64,000 nucleotides of DNA from the NCBI RefSeq assembly GCF_000428045.1, contig NZ_ATZE01000009.1:62001-126000 (forward strand), in the 5' to 3' direction. A program made the position numbers and the translations under genes. Source of the DNA: Sedimenticola selenatireducens DSM 17993 (GTDB lineage: Bacteria; Pseudomonadota; Gammaproteobacteria; Chromatiales; Chromatiaceae). Shown here one piece after another: positions 44,527 to 53,852 of this stretch. Under the pieces are notes generated by a model. The model searched no databases, was not told where the DNA came from, and saw only the letters and a program-made list of their open reading frames with translations. Each line of letters begins with the position of its first letter. The stretch's first letter is position 1.

Positions 44527-47271
44527 TCATGCCGGTTCAACTTGAACAGCACAAAATTTGAATTCGGGTATTTTGCCATCCGGGTCCAGCGCCTCATTGG
44601 TTAACAGGTTTGCTGCTGCTTCGTAATAACAGAAAGGCAGAAATATCTGTCCCGGTTTGAGTCCGCGGTCGCTCCGTGCCTGCGTGATCACTTCTCCGCG
44701 TCTTGATCGCAAACGGATGGATTGTCCAGCATGCAAGCCTATCTGTTTCAGGTGATCGGGATGCAGCATGGCGACTGCTTGCGGTTCCAGGTTGTTAAGT
44801 ACGCTTGCCCTGCGGGTCATCGCCCCGGTATGCCAGTGCTCCAGTTGTCTGCCGGTGATCAGAATGTTCGGATACTCCTTGTCAGGTAGTTCATCGGCCT
44901 GGCTGAAGGTGGCTGGAACCAACGCGGCCTTCCCGCCTGTGCGTGGGAACTGTTCCTGGAAGATGACTGGCTCCCCCGGGTCACCCTCCTGGCTACAGGG
45001 ATAAGTGACCGCGCTCTCGGCCTCGACACGTTCCCAGGTTATACCGGCAATACTGGGCATGGCCTGGCGCATCTCATTGAATACATCACGCGGACCCGCG
45101 TAGTTCCAGTCCAGGTTCAACCGACTGGCCATCGACAGGATTATATCCAGATCCTGTCGCGCCTCTCCCGGGGGGGTGATGGCTTGTCGGCCCATCTGTA
45201 CGCGTCTGTCTGTATTGGTAAAGGTACCGGTTTTTTCCGGAAAGGCCGAGGCGGGAAGAATGACATCCGCATAGTGTGCGGTCTCGGTCATGAAGATGTC
45301 CTGAACCACCAGATGCTTCAGGGAAGCCAATGCCTTTCTCGCATGATTCAGATTGGGGTCGGACATGGCGGGATTCTCTCCCATGATGTACATGCCGTTT
45401 ATTTTTCCGTCATGTATGGCATGCATAATCTCAACTACGGTTAGCCCCGGATCAGGATCAAGCGCAGTTTTCCAAAGCGCCTCAAATTTCTCCCGTACCC
45501 CGATATCGTCGACACGTTGATAATCGGGGTAAACCATAGGTATCAAGCCAACATCTGAGGCACCCTGCACATTGTTCTGACCTCGCAGCGGGTGCAGGCC
45601 GCAACCGGGCCGGCCAATCTGTCCGGTAATCAATGCCAGGTTAATCAAACAGCGCGCATTATCAGTGCCATGCACATGCTGCGACACACCCATGCCCCAA
45701 AATATCATTGAGCCTTTTGAGCTGGCATAGATTCGGGCTATCTCATAGAGCGTATCGGCGGGTATGCCGCAGATCGGCGCCATTCTTTCCGGTGCAAACT
45801 CTTCCAGATGCCGCTTTAATGTTTCGTAGCCCTCTGTGCGTTGCTCAATAAATGTCTTGTCTACCAGATCCAGTTGAATGACTGCGTGCATGATGGCATT
45901 TAACATCGCCACATCGGTGTCGGGATTGAACTGCAAGACATGATCGGCATAACGAGCAATATCGGTTTTTCGCGGGTCCATCACGATGAGGGTTTTTCCC
46001 GCTCTGGCGGCATTCTTGAAAAAGGTGGCGGCAACGGGATGGTTGGAGGTGGGATTGGAGCCGATCAGCACAATCACTTCACATAAATCCACGTCCGAGA
46101 CGGGATTGGTCACGGCACCTGAGCCGACCATCTGTAGCAGCGCCGCAACGGAAGAGGCGTGGCACAGGCGTGTACAGTGATCGATGTTGTTCGTATGTAA
46201 GCCGGTGCGGATCAGTTTTTGAAACAGGTAGGCCTCTTCGTTAGAGCCCTTGGCCGATCCGAACCCGGCCAGGCCTGCGGGACCCTGACTATCCAGAATC
46301 TCCTTCAACCCGTCGGCGGCGTACTGCAATGCCTCTTCCCAGCTCGCCTCGCGAAAGTCGCGTAATGGATGCTCATAATCCATATCCATTTCAACATGCT
46401 TTGGGGCATCGGTTTTGCGGATCAGTGGTTTGGTCAGGCGCTGGCGGTGATTCACATAGTCAAATCCATAACGCCCCTTGACACAGAGGCGGCCGCGGTT
46501 GGCCGGTCCATCGCGTCCCTCGACAAACTGTATACGGTTGTCTTTTATATGATAAGTGAGCTGACAGCCTACGCCACAATAGGGACAGACCGAGTGGACC
46601 TGCCGGTCAATAGCCTGCTTGCCCGCATCGCCGGCCGGCATCAGTGCACCGGTGGGGCAGGCCTGTACACACTCTCCGCAGCCGACACAGCTTGATTGAC
46701 CCATCGGATCGTCCATGTCAAATATGATCTGTGCCTGGCTTCCCCGGCCGGAAAAACCGATCACATCATTGGCCTGTTCCTCCCGGCAGGCGCGCAGACA
46801 ACGGCCACATTGAATACAGGCATCCAGGCTTACGCTTATGGCGGGATGAGATAGATCCTGTTCGGGTTGTCGGCGTGGCGGAAACCGGCGCTCGGTGACA
46901 TGCAGTTTTTTGCACCAGTGGTCCAGTTCGCTGTTGGGGGTGAGTGAGGGTGTTTTCGGAATATCCGATTGCAGCAGCTCCAGAACCATCTTTTGTGCCG
47001 TTGTCGCACGAAGGGAGTTGCTTTCCACCGACATGCCTTCACTGGGATAACGACAGCAGGATGGCGCCAGCGTCCGCTCACCGGAAATCTCTACCACGCA
47101 GGCCCGGCAATTCCCGTCGGCACGCAGGGTGTCGGTAAAACAGAGATGCGGTATCTCCACGTCATGCCGTTGGGCGACCTGCAGAATGGTTTCATTGGGC
47201 TGAGCAGTGACGGTCACACCATCCAGTGTGAACGAGATTGTGGTTCCATCGCCTTTCAGATTCGAGGCCAT
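44527..47271 (-). CDS. fdhA: NAD-dependent formate dehydrogenase, molybdopterin catalytic subunit
   Basis: A 914-residue protein. The N-terminal NuoG-like [2Fe-2S] domain has Cys44, 55, 58 and 72. Two 4Fe-4S motifs follow (CIQCGRCLRAC, CVGCGECVQACP), then the molybdopterin part with its own 4Fe-4S cluster (CPYCGVGC ... CVKG). The metal ligand is Cys370 in HCTRLCHASS, so this is a cysteine, not selenocysteine, enzyme. It oxidises formate to CO2 in the cytoplasm. It abuts the NuoEF-type subunit gene with no gap. Confidence 0.92.
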   Translation of the reverse strand: MASNLKGDGTTISFTLDGVTVTAQPNETILQVAQRHDVEIPHLCFTDTLRADGNCRACVVEISGERTLAPSCCRYPSEGMSVESNSLRATTAQKMVLELLQSDIPKTPSLTPNSELDHWCKKLHVTERRFPPRRQPEQDLSHPAISVSLDACIQCGRCLRACREEQANDVIGFSGRGSQAQIIFDMDDPMGQSSCVGCGECVQACPTGALMPAGDAGKQAIDRQVHSVCPYCGVGCQLTYHIKDNRIQFVEGRDGPANRGRLCVKGRYGFDYVNHRQRLTKPLIRKTDAPKHVEMDMDYEHPLRDFREASWEEALQYAADGLKEILDSQGPAGLAGFGSAKGSNEEAYLFQKLIRTGLHTNNIDHCTRLCHASSVAALLQMVGSGAVTNPVSDVDLCEVIVLIGSNPTSNHPVAATFFKNAARAGKTLIVMDPRKTDIARYADHVLQFNPDTDVAMLNAIMHAVIQLDLVDKTFIEQRTEGYETLKRHLEEFAPERMAPICGIPADTLYEIARIYASSKGSMIFWGMGVSQHVHGTDNARCLINLALITGQIGRPGCGLHPLRGQNNVQGASDVGLIPMVYPDYQRVDDIGVREKFEALWKTALDPDPGLTVVEIMHAIHDGKINGMYIMGENPAMSDPNLNHARKALASLKHLVVQDIFMTETAHYADVILPASAFPEKTGTFTNTDRRVQMGRQAITPPGEARQDLDIILSMASRLNLDWNYAGPRDVFNEMRQAMPSIAGITWERVEAESAVTYPCSQEGDPGEPVIFQEQFPRTGGKAALVPATFSQADELPDKEYPNILITGRQLEHWHTGAMTRRASVLNNLEPQAVAMLHPDHLKQIGLHAGQSIRLRSRRGEVITQARSDRGLKPGQIFLPFCYYEAAANLLTNEALDPDGKIPEFKFCAVQVEPA

Positions 47272-48951
47272 TTATGCAAACTCCTCTGGAAAATACTTCA
47301 GTGCACAGCGGAGTGGATTTGGAGCGGCCTGGCCAAGGCCGCAGATGGAGGCGTCCGACATCACCTGGCAGAGCTCCTGTAACAGGGGCTGGTCCCATTC
47401 CTGTTCACCCATCAGGATGGCCGCTTTGCTTGTGCCCACACGACAGGGCGTGCATTGACCACAGGATTCGTGGGCGAAGAACTGCATAGCATTCAATGCC
47501 TGTTCACGCACGCTGTCCTGGTCGGACAGGACAATAATCGCCGCCGATCCGATGAAGCATCCATATTCATTTAACGTATCGAAGTCGAGCGGGACATTGC
47601 TCAGGGAAGCCGGCAGTATGCCGCCCGAGGCACCGCCCGGGAAATAGGCTTTTAGTTGGTGTCCGTCCTGCATGCCTTCACAATATTCATCAATGAGTTG
47701 CTGCAGGGTGATCCCGGCAGGCGCAAGATACATACCGGGTCTTTTTACTCGACCACTGACGGAAAAACTGCGCAACCCCTGTCGGCCATTACGACCATGT
47801 GCACTGAACCAGTCAGCCCCTTTCTCCAGCAACTCACGGACCCAGTAGAGGGTCTCCATGTTGTGTTCCAGTGTGGGTAATCCGAACAAGCCTTTCTCGG
47901 CAATATACGGCGGGCGCAACCGGGGAATACCCCGCTTGCCCTCTATGGATTCGATCATGGCGGACTCTTCACCGCAGATGTAGGCCCCGGCTCCCCGCCG
48001 TAGTTCGATTTCTGGAAGGTGACATGGTGGATCAAGATTGAGTGCTCGCAATTCACGTTGCAGTAGTGTACGAATACCGGCGTACTCGTCGCGCAGATAG
48101 ATGTAAATCTTTTCAATACCCACTACAGTGGCGGCAATCAGCATTCCTTCCAGAAAATGATGCGGATCGCGCTCCAGGTAATACCTGTCCTTGAATGTGC
48201 CCGGTTCTCCTTCATCTATATTGACAGCCATCAGACGCGGGGCAGCAAAGCCCCGCACAATGCGCCATTTCCTTCCGGCAGGAAAACCCGCGCCGCCAAG
48301 GCCACGCAGGTTTGCGTTCTCCAGTGTCTCAATGATTGATTCGCAGGTTGCTTCATCACCTTCATTGACCAGGTCTTTGAGTCGCTGATAGCCGCCCGAT
48401 TCAAGATAAGATGAATAGGTGAGTGCTGCCTTGGGTATGGGTTCGTCATGGATACCCTGATCAACTGTCTTGTAGACGCGATCGGGGGTGGCAAACGGGA
48501 TCGGATTGGTACCCACGACAGCTACAGGCGCGTTCTCACATCGTCCGATACAGGGAACCCGTTGCAGGCGAACAGCCTCACCCAGACCAGCCTGTAATTC
48601 AGTAATGAGGGTTTCGGCACCTGCCAGGTTACAGCTGATGGAGTCACATACCCGAATCGTCAGTGCCGGTGGCTGGGGGGCATCATCCTTGATGATATTA
48701 AAGTGATGATAAAAACTGGCCACTTCATACACTTCACCGGTCGAAAGCCGAAGTATCTCCGCCAGTGCGGTCAATATGCCGCTATCCAGGTAGCCCCGGT
48801 CATCCTGAATACGATGCAAGTATTCAATCAGCCGATCACGACTGGTGTTTCCATCATCCAGGTACTGCTTTACTGCCGTCAGGTCTGCAGGTGCGGCCTG
48901 CCGACCTCTTCTGCGGGGTTTCCTGCCTGTTGTTTTTACTTTCAACAACAT
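47272..48951 (-). CDS. fdhB: Formate dehydrogenase diaphorase subunit (NuoE-NuoF fusion)
   Basis: A 559-residue fusion. The NuoE-like thioredoxin-fold part (about 20-175) has the [2Fe-2S] Cys residues in RVCDSISCNLAG and PCIGRCENAP. The NuoF-like part (about 185-559) binds FMN and NAD (GLGGAGFPAGRKW, VNIDEGEPGTFKDR, RRGAGAYICGEESAM) and has a 4Fe-4S motif SCGQCTPCRVG. It transfers electrons from the catalytic subunit to NAD+. In many FDHs these are two genes (fdsG and fdsB). No fdsC/D maturation gene is adjacent. Confidence 0.92.
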   Translation of the reverse strand: MLLKVKTTGRKPRRRGRQAAPADLTAVKQYLDDGNTSRDRLIEYLHRIQDDRGYLDSGILTALAEILRLSTGEVYEVASFYHHFNIIKDDAPQPPALTIRVCDSISCNLAGAETLITELQAGLGEAVRLQRVPCIGRCENAPVAVVGTNPIPFATPDRVYKTVDQGIHDEPIPKAALTYSSYLESGGYQRLKDLVNEGDEATCESIIETLENANLRGLGGAGFPAGRKWRIVRGFAAPRLMAVNIDEGEPGTFKDRYYLERDPHHFLEGMLIAATVVGIEKIYIYLRDEYAGIRTLLQRELRALNLDPPCHLPEIELRRGAGAYICGEESAMIESIEGKRGIPRLRPPYIAEKGLFGLPTLEHNMETLYWVRELLEKGADWFSAHGRNGRQGLRSFSVSGRVKRPGMYLAPAGITLQQLIDEYCEGMQDGHQLKAYFPGGASGGILPASLSNVPLDFDTLNEYGCFIGSAAIIVLSDQDSVREQALNAMQFFAHESCGQCTPCRVGTSKAAILMGEQEWDQPLLQELCQVMSDASICGLGQAAPNPLRCALKYFPEEFA

Positions 48952-49026
48952 ATCCTCATTTTTTATTTCTGCCAGCTATGAGTAGATCTCAATAACCCAA
49001 TAATAGGACCTGCCTTGACCCTGGCT

Positions 49027-49581
49027 TTATTCGGATGGTTGATTGATGGCATTCATCAGACTCTCGGCCAAGGCTTGGGGGGGGAGTCCGTGGGGTAGAA
49101 CCGTCATCAGTTTTCCCTCTCGGTCTATCACGTAAAGGCTCGCGGTATGATCAATGGTGTAATTGGGCGTTTCACCCTTGCCTACGAACTGGAACCGAGC
49201 GTGATAGCGCCCGGCAATTTCCGCAATGTCTTCTGCATCACCCGTCAGACCAATCAGCCGCGGATGAAAATATTGCGTGTACTTACTTAGAAACACAGGG
49301 GTATCCCTGTCCGGGTCTACAGATATAAAGAGTGGATCGACTTGTTGCGCAGCGTCGCCGATGCTGTCCAGGGCACTGCTGATGGTTGCCAGTGCTGTCG
49401 GGCAGATGTCGGGACAGAAGCTGTATCCAAATGAAAGTATGACAATATTGCCGCGCGAATCGGCCAGCGAATAAGGCTTGCCGTTGTGTGCGGTCAGGCT
49501 GAAATCACCACCCAATCCGAATGCCGTGCCGCCGGTGATTAGTAGTAGTGCTATGAATGAGTACTTAATTGATCTGCGCAT
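49027..49581 (-). CDS. SCO1/SenC-family copper chaperone or thiol-disulfide protein
   Basis: A 184-residue periplasmic protein with a signal peptide or anchor (about 5-22). The copper-binding pair is Cys56 and Cys60 in SFCPDICPTA, and the third ligand is His145 in YTIDHTASLYVID. SCO proteins load copper into CuA sites and other periplasmic copper enzymes. It is divergent from mtoX across a 325-base spacer; SCO genes are regular neighbours of mtoX. A second SCO domain occurs in the fusion gene downstream of mtoX. Confidence 0.9.
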   Translation of the reverse strand: MRRSIKYSFIALLLITGGTAFGLGGDFSLTAHNGKPYSLADSRGNIVILSFGYSFCPDICPTALATISSALDSIGDAAQQVDPLFISVDPDRDTPVFLSKYTQYFHPRLIGLTGDAEDIAEIAGRYHARFQFVGKGETPNYTIDHTASLYVIDREGKLMTVLPHGLPPQALAESLMNAINQPSE

Positions 49582-49665
49582 GAAGTTCTCCAGATTATCC
49601 CCCTACAATGCAGCTTTAGTGCCAACTTATGCAGGCCTGTCCTGCCTGATCAGAAACCCGATAAG

Positions 49666-49686
49666 TGTTGCAGACACTGTGCAACA
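49666..49686. promoter_or_regulatory. Palindrome upstream of the mtoX promoter (possible activator site)
   Basis: TGTTGCA-GACACTG-TGCAACA is a perfect 7-bp inverted repeat with a 7-base spacer. It is about 100 bases upstream of the sigma-54-like element, the usual distance for an enhancer-binding-protein site. No sigma-54 activator gene is in the window. Confidence 0.45.
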
Positions 49687-49768
49687 GCGTGTGTATGTGT
49701 AACAGCGACGGCGCACCGGACAACTCTGCATGCGCATTGAACGCTTGTAAAAACTGATATTTGTCAGT

Positions 49769-49784
49769 TTGGCATCTATCTTGC
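49769..49784 (+). promoter_or_regulatory. Sigma-54-type promoter for mtoX
   Basis: TTGGCATCTATCTTGC has the obligatory GG and GC dinucleotides exactly 10 bases apart and matches TGGCA-N6-TTGC closely. It lies about 120 bases before the mtoX start. Sigma-54 control would require an ATP-driven activator. Confidence 0.6.
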
Positions 49785-49906
49785 GGTATGTCCGCACACC
49801 GCTGGAGATCGCGGTGATGATCAGGCTGGCGAAGTATTCCCCAACTGCTTGGGGCTTTAACCCAGCAAACAACCAAATAGAGTGAAGAGTTGGAGGAAAC
49901 CACCTT

Positions 49907-51283
49907 ATGCAAAAGCAACACAAAGGGACATTCAGTCGTATTCTTATGGCTGCCTCGTTGGCAGCAACGACACTGTTTACTGCGATGCCTGCCAGGACAG
50001 TCGCTGATGAAACCTGCCAGTCACCCTACATGGCGAAGATTGTCGGCCAGGAGGATTTTGTCTATGTCTGGACTCTGGGTGTCGATGGACTGGGGGATGG
50101 TCAGGACAAACTGGTCACGGTTGACGTGAATCCGAAATCCATGAATTACGGTAAGGTCATCAATAGCCTCTCTGTCGGGGGGCGCAACGAGGCCCATCAC
50201 TCGGGATTTACCGATGACCGTCGCTATCTCTGGGCCGGAGGTCTGGATACCAATAAGCTGTTTATATTTGATGTTCATACAGATCCGGCCAAACCTCAGC
50301 TTCACAAGGTGGTTACAGACTTTGTCGCGAAGAGTGGGGGAGTTGTTGGCCCCCACACAACCTATGCCTTGCCGGGCCGTATGATGATCACCGGGCTGTC
50401 GAACAATCAGGATCACGGGGGGCGTACAGCATTGGTTGAATACACCAATGAAGGTGAATACGTGGCAACGCACTGGATTCCAACAGATCAAAACCTGCAG
50501 GGCGCCAAGAAGGGTGGTAATTTTGCCGATGGTTATGGCTATGATATTCGTGCATTGCCACGTCGCAATGTGATGGTGACTTCGTCATTTACCGGCTGGT
50601 CAAACTATATGATGGACTTTGGCAAGATGCTGCAGGACAAAGAGGCCATGAAGCGTTTTGGTAATACGGTAGTGGTATGGGATCTGCACACGCGCAAGCC
50701 CAAAAAGGTACTCGATGTCCCTGGAGCGCCGTTGGAAGTCCGCTGTGCATGGGAGTCCGAGAATAACTGGTGTCTGACAACGACTGCGCTGACTTCCAAA
50801 ATCTGGATGATCTATGAGGATGAAACGGGCGAATGGCAGGCCAAGGAAATTGCCGATGTGGGTGATCCTTCCAAGGTGCCTCTTCCGGTTGATATCTCCT
50901 TGCTGGCTGATGACTCCGGTCTGTGGGTTAACACCTTTATGGATGGTACCAGTCGCTTTTTTGATCTGAGTGATCCGCACAATCCCAAGCAGACCTATGA
51001 AAAGAAGATAGCGGCACAGGTCAATATGGTGTCGGAGAGTTGGGATGGAAAACGCGCTTACTATACCAGTTCCTTGCTGGCTAACTGGGATAAAAAGGGG
51101 CAGGACAATGAGCAGTATTTCAAGGCCTATCACTGGGACGGCAAACAGTTGACCGAGCAGTTCTCCATAGACTTTGTAAAAGAGAAATTGGGGCGCGCGC
51201 ATCAGATGCGTTTCGGTGCCTACTCGCTATATGCCAATAACAGAAGTACAGAAAAGGGTCAGTCTGCCGTCGCTGCAAAATAG
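49907..51283 (+). CDS. mtoX: Periplasmic SBP56-family methanethiol oxidase
   Basis: A 458-residue selenium-binding-protein-56 family member. A signal peptide (about 1-33, ending near ARTVADE) indicates a periplasmic enzyme. Conserved segments include GRNEAHHSGF, GGVVGPHTTYALPG, DGYGYDIRALPRRNVMVTSSF and RCAWESENNWCLTTTAL; the His residues fit the copper sites proposed for MtoX. The family enzyme from Hyphomicrobium oxidises methanethiol to formaldehyde, H2S and H2O2. Its neighbours (SCO, MauG, thioredoxin) match known mtoX clusters, and downstream C1 genes would handle the formaldehyde. GGAGGA precedes the ATG. Other SBP56 roles remain possible. Confidence 0.88.
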   Translation: MQKQHKGTFSRILMAASLAATTLFTAMPARTVADETCQSPYMAKIVGQEDFVYVWTLGVDGLGDGQDKLVTVDVNPKSMNYGKVINSLSVGGRNEAHHSGFTDDRRYLWAGGLDTNKLFIFDVHTDPAKPQLHKVVTDFVAKSGGVVGPHTTYALPGRMMITGLSNNQDHGGRTALVEYTNEGEYVATHWIPTDQNLQGAKKGGNFADGYGYDIRALPRRNVMVTSSFTGWSNYMMDFGKMLQDKEAMKRFGNTVVVWDLHTRKPKKVLDVPGAPLEVRCAWESENNWCLTTTALTSKIWMIYEDETGEWQAKEIADVGDPSKVPLPVDISLLADDSGLWVNTFMDGTSRFFDLSDPHNPKQTYEKKIAAQVNMVSESWDGKRAYYTSSLLANWDKKGQDNEQYFKAYHWDGKQLTEQFSIDFVKEKLGRAHQMRFGAYSLYANNRSTEKGQSAVAAK

Positions 51284-51299
51284 CAGGTTTTTCCCGACA

Positions 51300-51325
51300 C
51301 CCCTGCCGGGTTCCACCGGCAGGGG
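51300..51325 (+). promoter_or_regulatory. Strong hairpin between mtoX and the SCO-dihaem gene
   Basis: CCCCTGCCGG and CCGGCAGGGG form a perfect 10-bp stem with loop GTTCCA, 17 bases after mtoX. It has no T-run, so it may be an mRNA-stabilising or partial-readthrough element that sets unequal expression of the two genes. Confidence 0.55.
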
Positions 51326-51385
51326 ATTCCTGCCCTCTTACCCCGGAGGGCATTTTTTAATCTCTGGATGTGCGGAGTATTCTGT

Positions 51386-53353
51386 ATGAGCGTAATCAAG
51401 CAGCATGGGATATATGCCATAGCCGTCATTCTACTGAGCGCACTAATGACTCACAGTCCGCTTGCTGCGCCTGCACGAGAGCAGCCTGCAGTAGTTGCGC
51501 CATTCTATACAAAGGCCGAGTACCCACCGCCGAAAGTGGGCAGCTACAAGCTACCACCGTTTGGAGTGGCAGCGGATGGCAGGGTGATCGATGCGGATGG
51601 CAAAGAGGGAAGATTGCACGATTTCTTTGGCCACGGGAAAATTATTCTGCTGAGCTTTATCTACAGTACCTGTAGCGATGTCAATGGCTGTCCGTTGGCA
51701 ACGGCAGTCATGTATGACATCCAGCGTAAAATAAAAAATGATCCTGTTTTACGTGATCGCTTGCAGATGCTGAGTTTGAGCTTTGATCCGGTATATGACA
51801 CGCCTGAAGTATTGTCCCTTTACGGTGGGGGGTACGCAGATGCCGGAAACTGGCGTTTTCTGACCACTGCGTCATGGAAGGAGTTGGAACCGATACTTGA
51901 TAGCTACAACCAGCCGGTTATCAGGGATGTGGATGAGCAGGGTAGGGAGTTATCGACATTTTCACATATTCTCCGGGTGTTTCTGATCGATCCAGAGAAG
52001 CGCATCCGCAATATCTACAGTGTCTCTTTTCTCTATCCTGAACTCATTATCAATGATGCCAAGACGATACTGCAGGATAGCGTGCCTAAGTACGAACGGT
52101 ATAGCCCAAACGAGTTAATAAAAGTATCCGAACTTTCCAGGCCAGGTGATTATAAGGGAGGATATGAAACATCTGGATACGTGACGCAGAGTCAGTCGGT
52201 TGCGGAACGTACCGGAGAAAAAGCCGACCTGTCTCACTACCTGGTACGACCCCCACTGGGTTTGCCTGCCATTCCTCAGCCCGAGGATAATCCGGTTACC
52301 CATGCCAAGGTGGAACTCGGAAGAAAGCTGTTCTTCGATCGCCGGTTATCGCTGAATGACACATTCTCTTGCGCTATGTGCCACATACCTGAACAAGGAT
52401 TTACCAATCATGAACTGGCGATTGCGGTTGGTCTGGAAGGACGGAGTGGGCGTAGAAATTCCCCCACCATTTATAATACCGGTTACCTGTCCCGGTTGTT
52501 TCACGACGGCCGCGAAGAGTCGTTGGAACAGCAGGTGTGGGGGCCATTACTGGCCGTGAATGAGATGGCCAATCCCTCGGTCGGTGCGGTGATTGGGAAA
52601 ATACGCAAAATTCCTGATTACGCCGGCATGTTTGAGGCTGCGTTTAATGGCCGAGGCGTCAGTATGGAAACATTGGGGATGGCCATCGCAAGCTATGAGC
52701 GTCTTCTTGTGTCGGGTAATTCACCCTTCGACCGCTGGCACTATGGTGGCGAAACCAACATTCTGAGTGAATCGGCAAAACGGGGGTATGCGCTTTTCAC
52801 CGGTAAGGCCGGTTGTGTAAGCTGTCATCAAATTGGCACGGAGGCCGCACTTTTCACGGATGATGCCATGCATAACACGGGTGTGGGATACCGTGAATCG
52901 ATGGGTATTAAACCCGAGAAAGAGAAGATACTGGTGGCACCCGGTGTTTATCTGGAAGTCGACAGGGAGATTATTGACGCAGTCGGCCATCCGCCACCCG
53001 CAGACGTGGGTCTCTATGAAGTGACCCAGAATCCCCATGACCGGTGGAAGTATCACACCCCATCATTGCGGAATATTGCATTAACGGCACCCTACATGCA
53101 TAACGGCTCTTTAAGCACTTTGCGCGAGGTGGTTGATTTTTATAACGAGGGCGGTATTGAGAATGAACTGCTGGATGTAAGGATTAAACCACTGGGCCTG
53201 TCCGAAGGCGAGCGGGAAGACCTGGTGGCCTTTCTGGAAAGCCTGACCGGTGATAACGTGGATACTATTATCGCTGACGCATTCGCTGCCCCGATAGGCG
53301 ATATTACCGAGGCGGATCCCAACTGGGCCAATCAGAAGGCTAGTCATGAGTAA
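51386..53353 (+). CDS. Fusion of a SCO-type domain and a dihaem MauG/cytochrome c peroxidase domain
   Basis: A 655-residue periplasmic protein. A signal peptide (about 1-30) is followed by a SCO-like thioredoxin fold (about 50-235) with Cys96 and Cys102 (STCSDVNGCP, Cx5C rather than CxxxC) and His194 (FSHILRVFLID). A dihaem peroxidase-type domain (about 285-625) has CAMCH (Cys329-His333) and CVSCH (Cys477-His481), plus APYMHNGSL with a possible axial Met571. In other mtoX clusters SCO and MauG are separate genes thought to mature MtoX. The start ATG 51386 has CGGAG upstream; ATG 51368 is in frame. The last 8 bases overlap the thioredoxin gene. Confidence 0.87.
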   Translation: MSVIKQHGIYAIAVILLSALMTHSPLAAPAREQPAVVAPFYTKAEYPPPKVGSYKLPPFGVAADGRVIDADGKEGRLHDFFGHGKIILLSFIYSTCSDVNGCPLATAVMYDIQRKIKNDPVLRDRLQMLSLSFDPVYDTPEVLSLYGGGYADAGNWRFLTTASWKELEPILDSYNQPVIRDVDEQGRELSTFSHILRVFLIDPEKRIRNIYSVSFLYPELIINDAKTILQDSVPKYERYSPNELIKVSELSRPGDYKGGYETSGYVTQSQSVAERTGEKADLSHYLVRPPLGLPAIPQPEDNPVTHAKVELGRKLFFDRRLSLNDTFSCAMCHIPEQGFTNHELAIAVGLEGRSGRRNSPTIYNTGYLSRLFHDGREESLEQQVWGPLLAVNEMANPSVGAVIGKIRKIPDYAGMFEAAFNGRGVSMETLGMAIASYERLLVSGNSPFDRWHYGGETNILSESAKRGYALFTGKAGCVSCHQIGTEAALFTDDAMHNTGVGYRESMGIKPEKEKILVAPGVYLEVDREIIDAVGHPPPADVGLYEVTQNPHDRWKYHTPSLRNIALTAPYMHNGSLSTLREVVDFYNEGGIENELLDVRIKPLGLSEGEREDLVAFLESLTGDNVDTIIADAFAAPIGDITEADPNWANQKASHE

Positions 53354-53852
53354 ACTACTTTGTCTGGGTTTGATTCTCTGGATCTGTTATAGCAGCGTAG
53401 GCGCATCAGAGGGTATCGAGCGTGTAGACCCACCTCAAGATATTACTGATTTTTCTCTGGCCGGCATCGATGGGAAACAACACAGCTTCGAGGATTTCCG
53501 AGGAAAGTACCTGCTGGTCAACTTTTGGGCTGTCTGGTGTGCGCCCTGTCGTGCTGAAATGCCCTCGTTACAACGCGCCTACGAAAAATTGAGTAATCCG
53601 GGATTTGAGTTGCTTGCCATTCATGCGGGTCCGAGCATCGAAACCGCGCAGCAGTATGCCAACCAGTTAAATCTCGAATTTCCTATCCTGGTTGATCAGG
53701 AACTGGCACTGACTGGCTGGGGCATACGGGGATTACCATCCACATTTATAATTGACCCCCAGGGCCGCATAATTGCCGAGGCTGTGGGGGAGCGGGTATG
53801 GGATACACCCGGTATGCTTAAAACAATCACCGATTACATGAGAAAAAAATAG
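53346..53852 (+). CDS. TlpA/ResA-like periplasmic thioredoxin
   Basis: A 168-residue protein with an N-terminal signal or anchor (about 1-20) and a thioredoxin domain of the TlpA/ResA type. The active site is WCAPC (Cys65 and Cys68), followed by a cis-Pro loop GLPSTFIID. It could reduce the SCO cysteines or apocytochrome haem-binding cysteines of the upstream fusion protein. Its start overlaps the end of that gene, so the two are translated together. Confidence 0.9.
   Translation: MSKLLCLGLILWICYSSVGASEGIERVDPPQDITDFSLAGIDGKQHSFEDFRGKYLLVNFWAVWCAPCRAEMPSLQRAYEKLSNPGFELLAIHAGPSIETAQQYANQLNLEFPILVDQELALTGWGIRGLPSTFIIDPQGRIIAEAVGERVWDTPGMLKTITDYMRKK

Noticed and set aside
46162-46164. Possible selenocysteine (TGA) at the formate dehydrogenase metal site
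   Set aside because: The codon at the expected position encodes Cys370 (RLCHASS); no in-frame TGA or SECIS-like need exists.
50600-51202. 200-codon frame opposite mtoX
   Set aside because: mtoX has a signal peptide, conserved motifs and a good start; the antisense frame resembles nothing.
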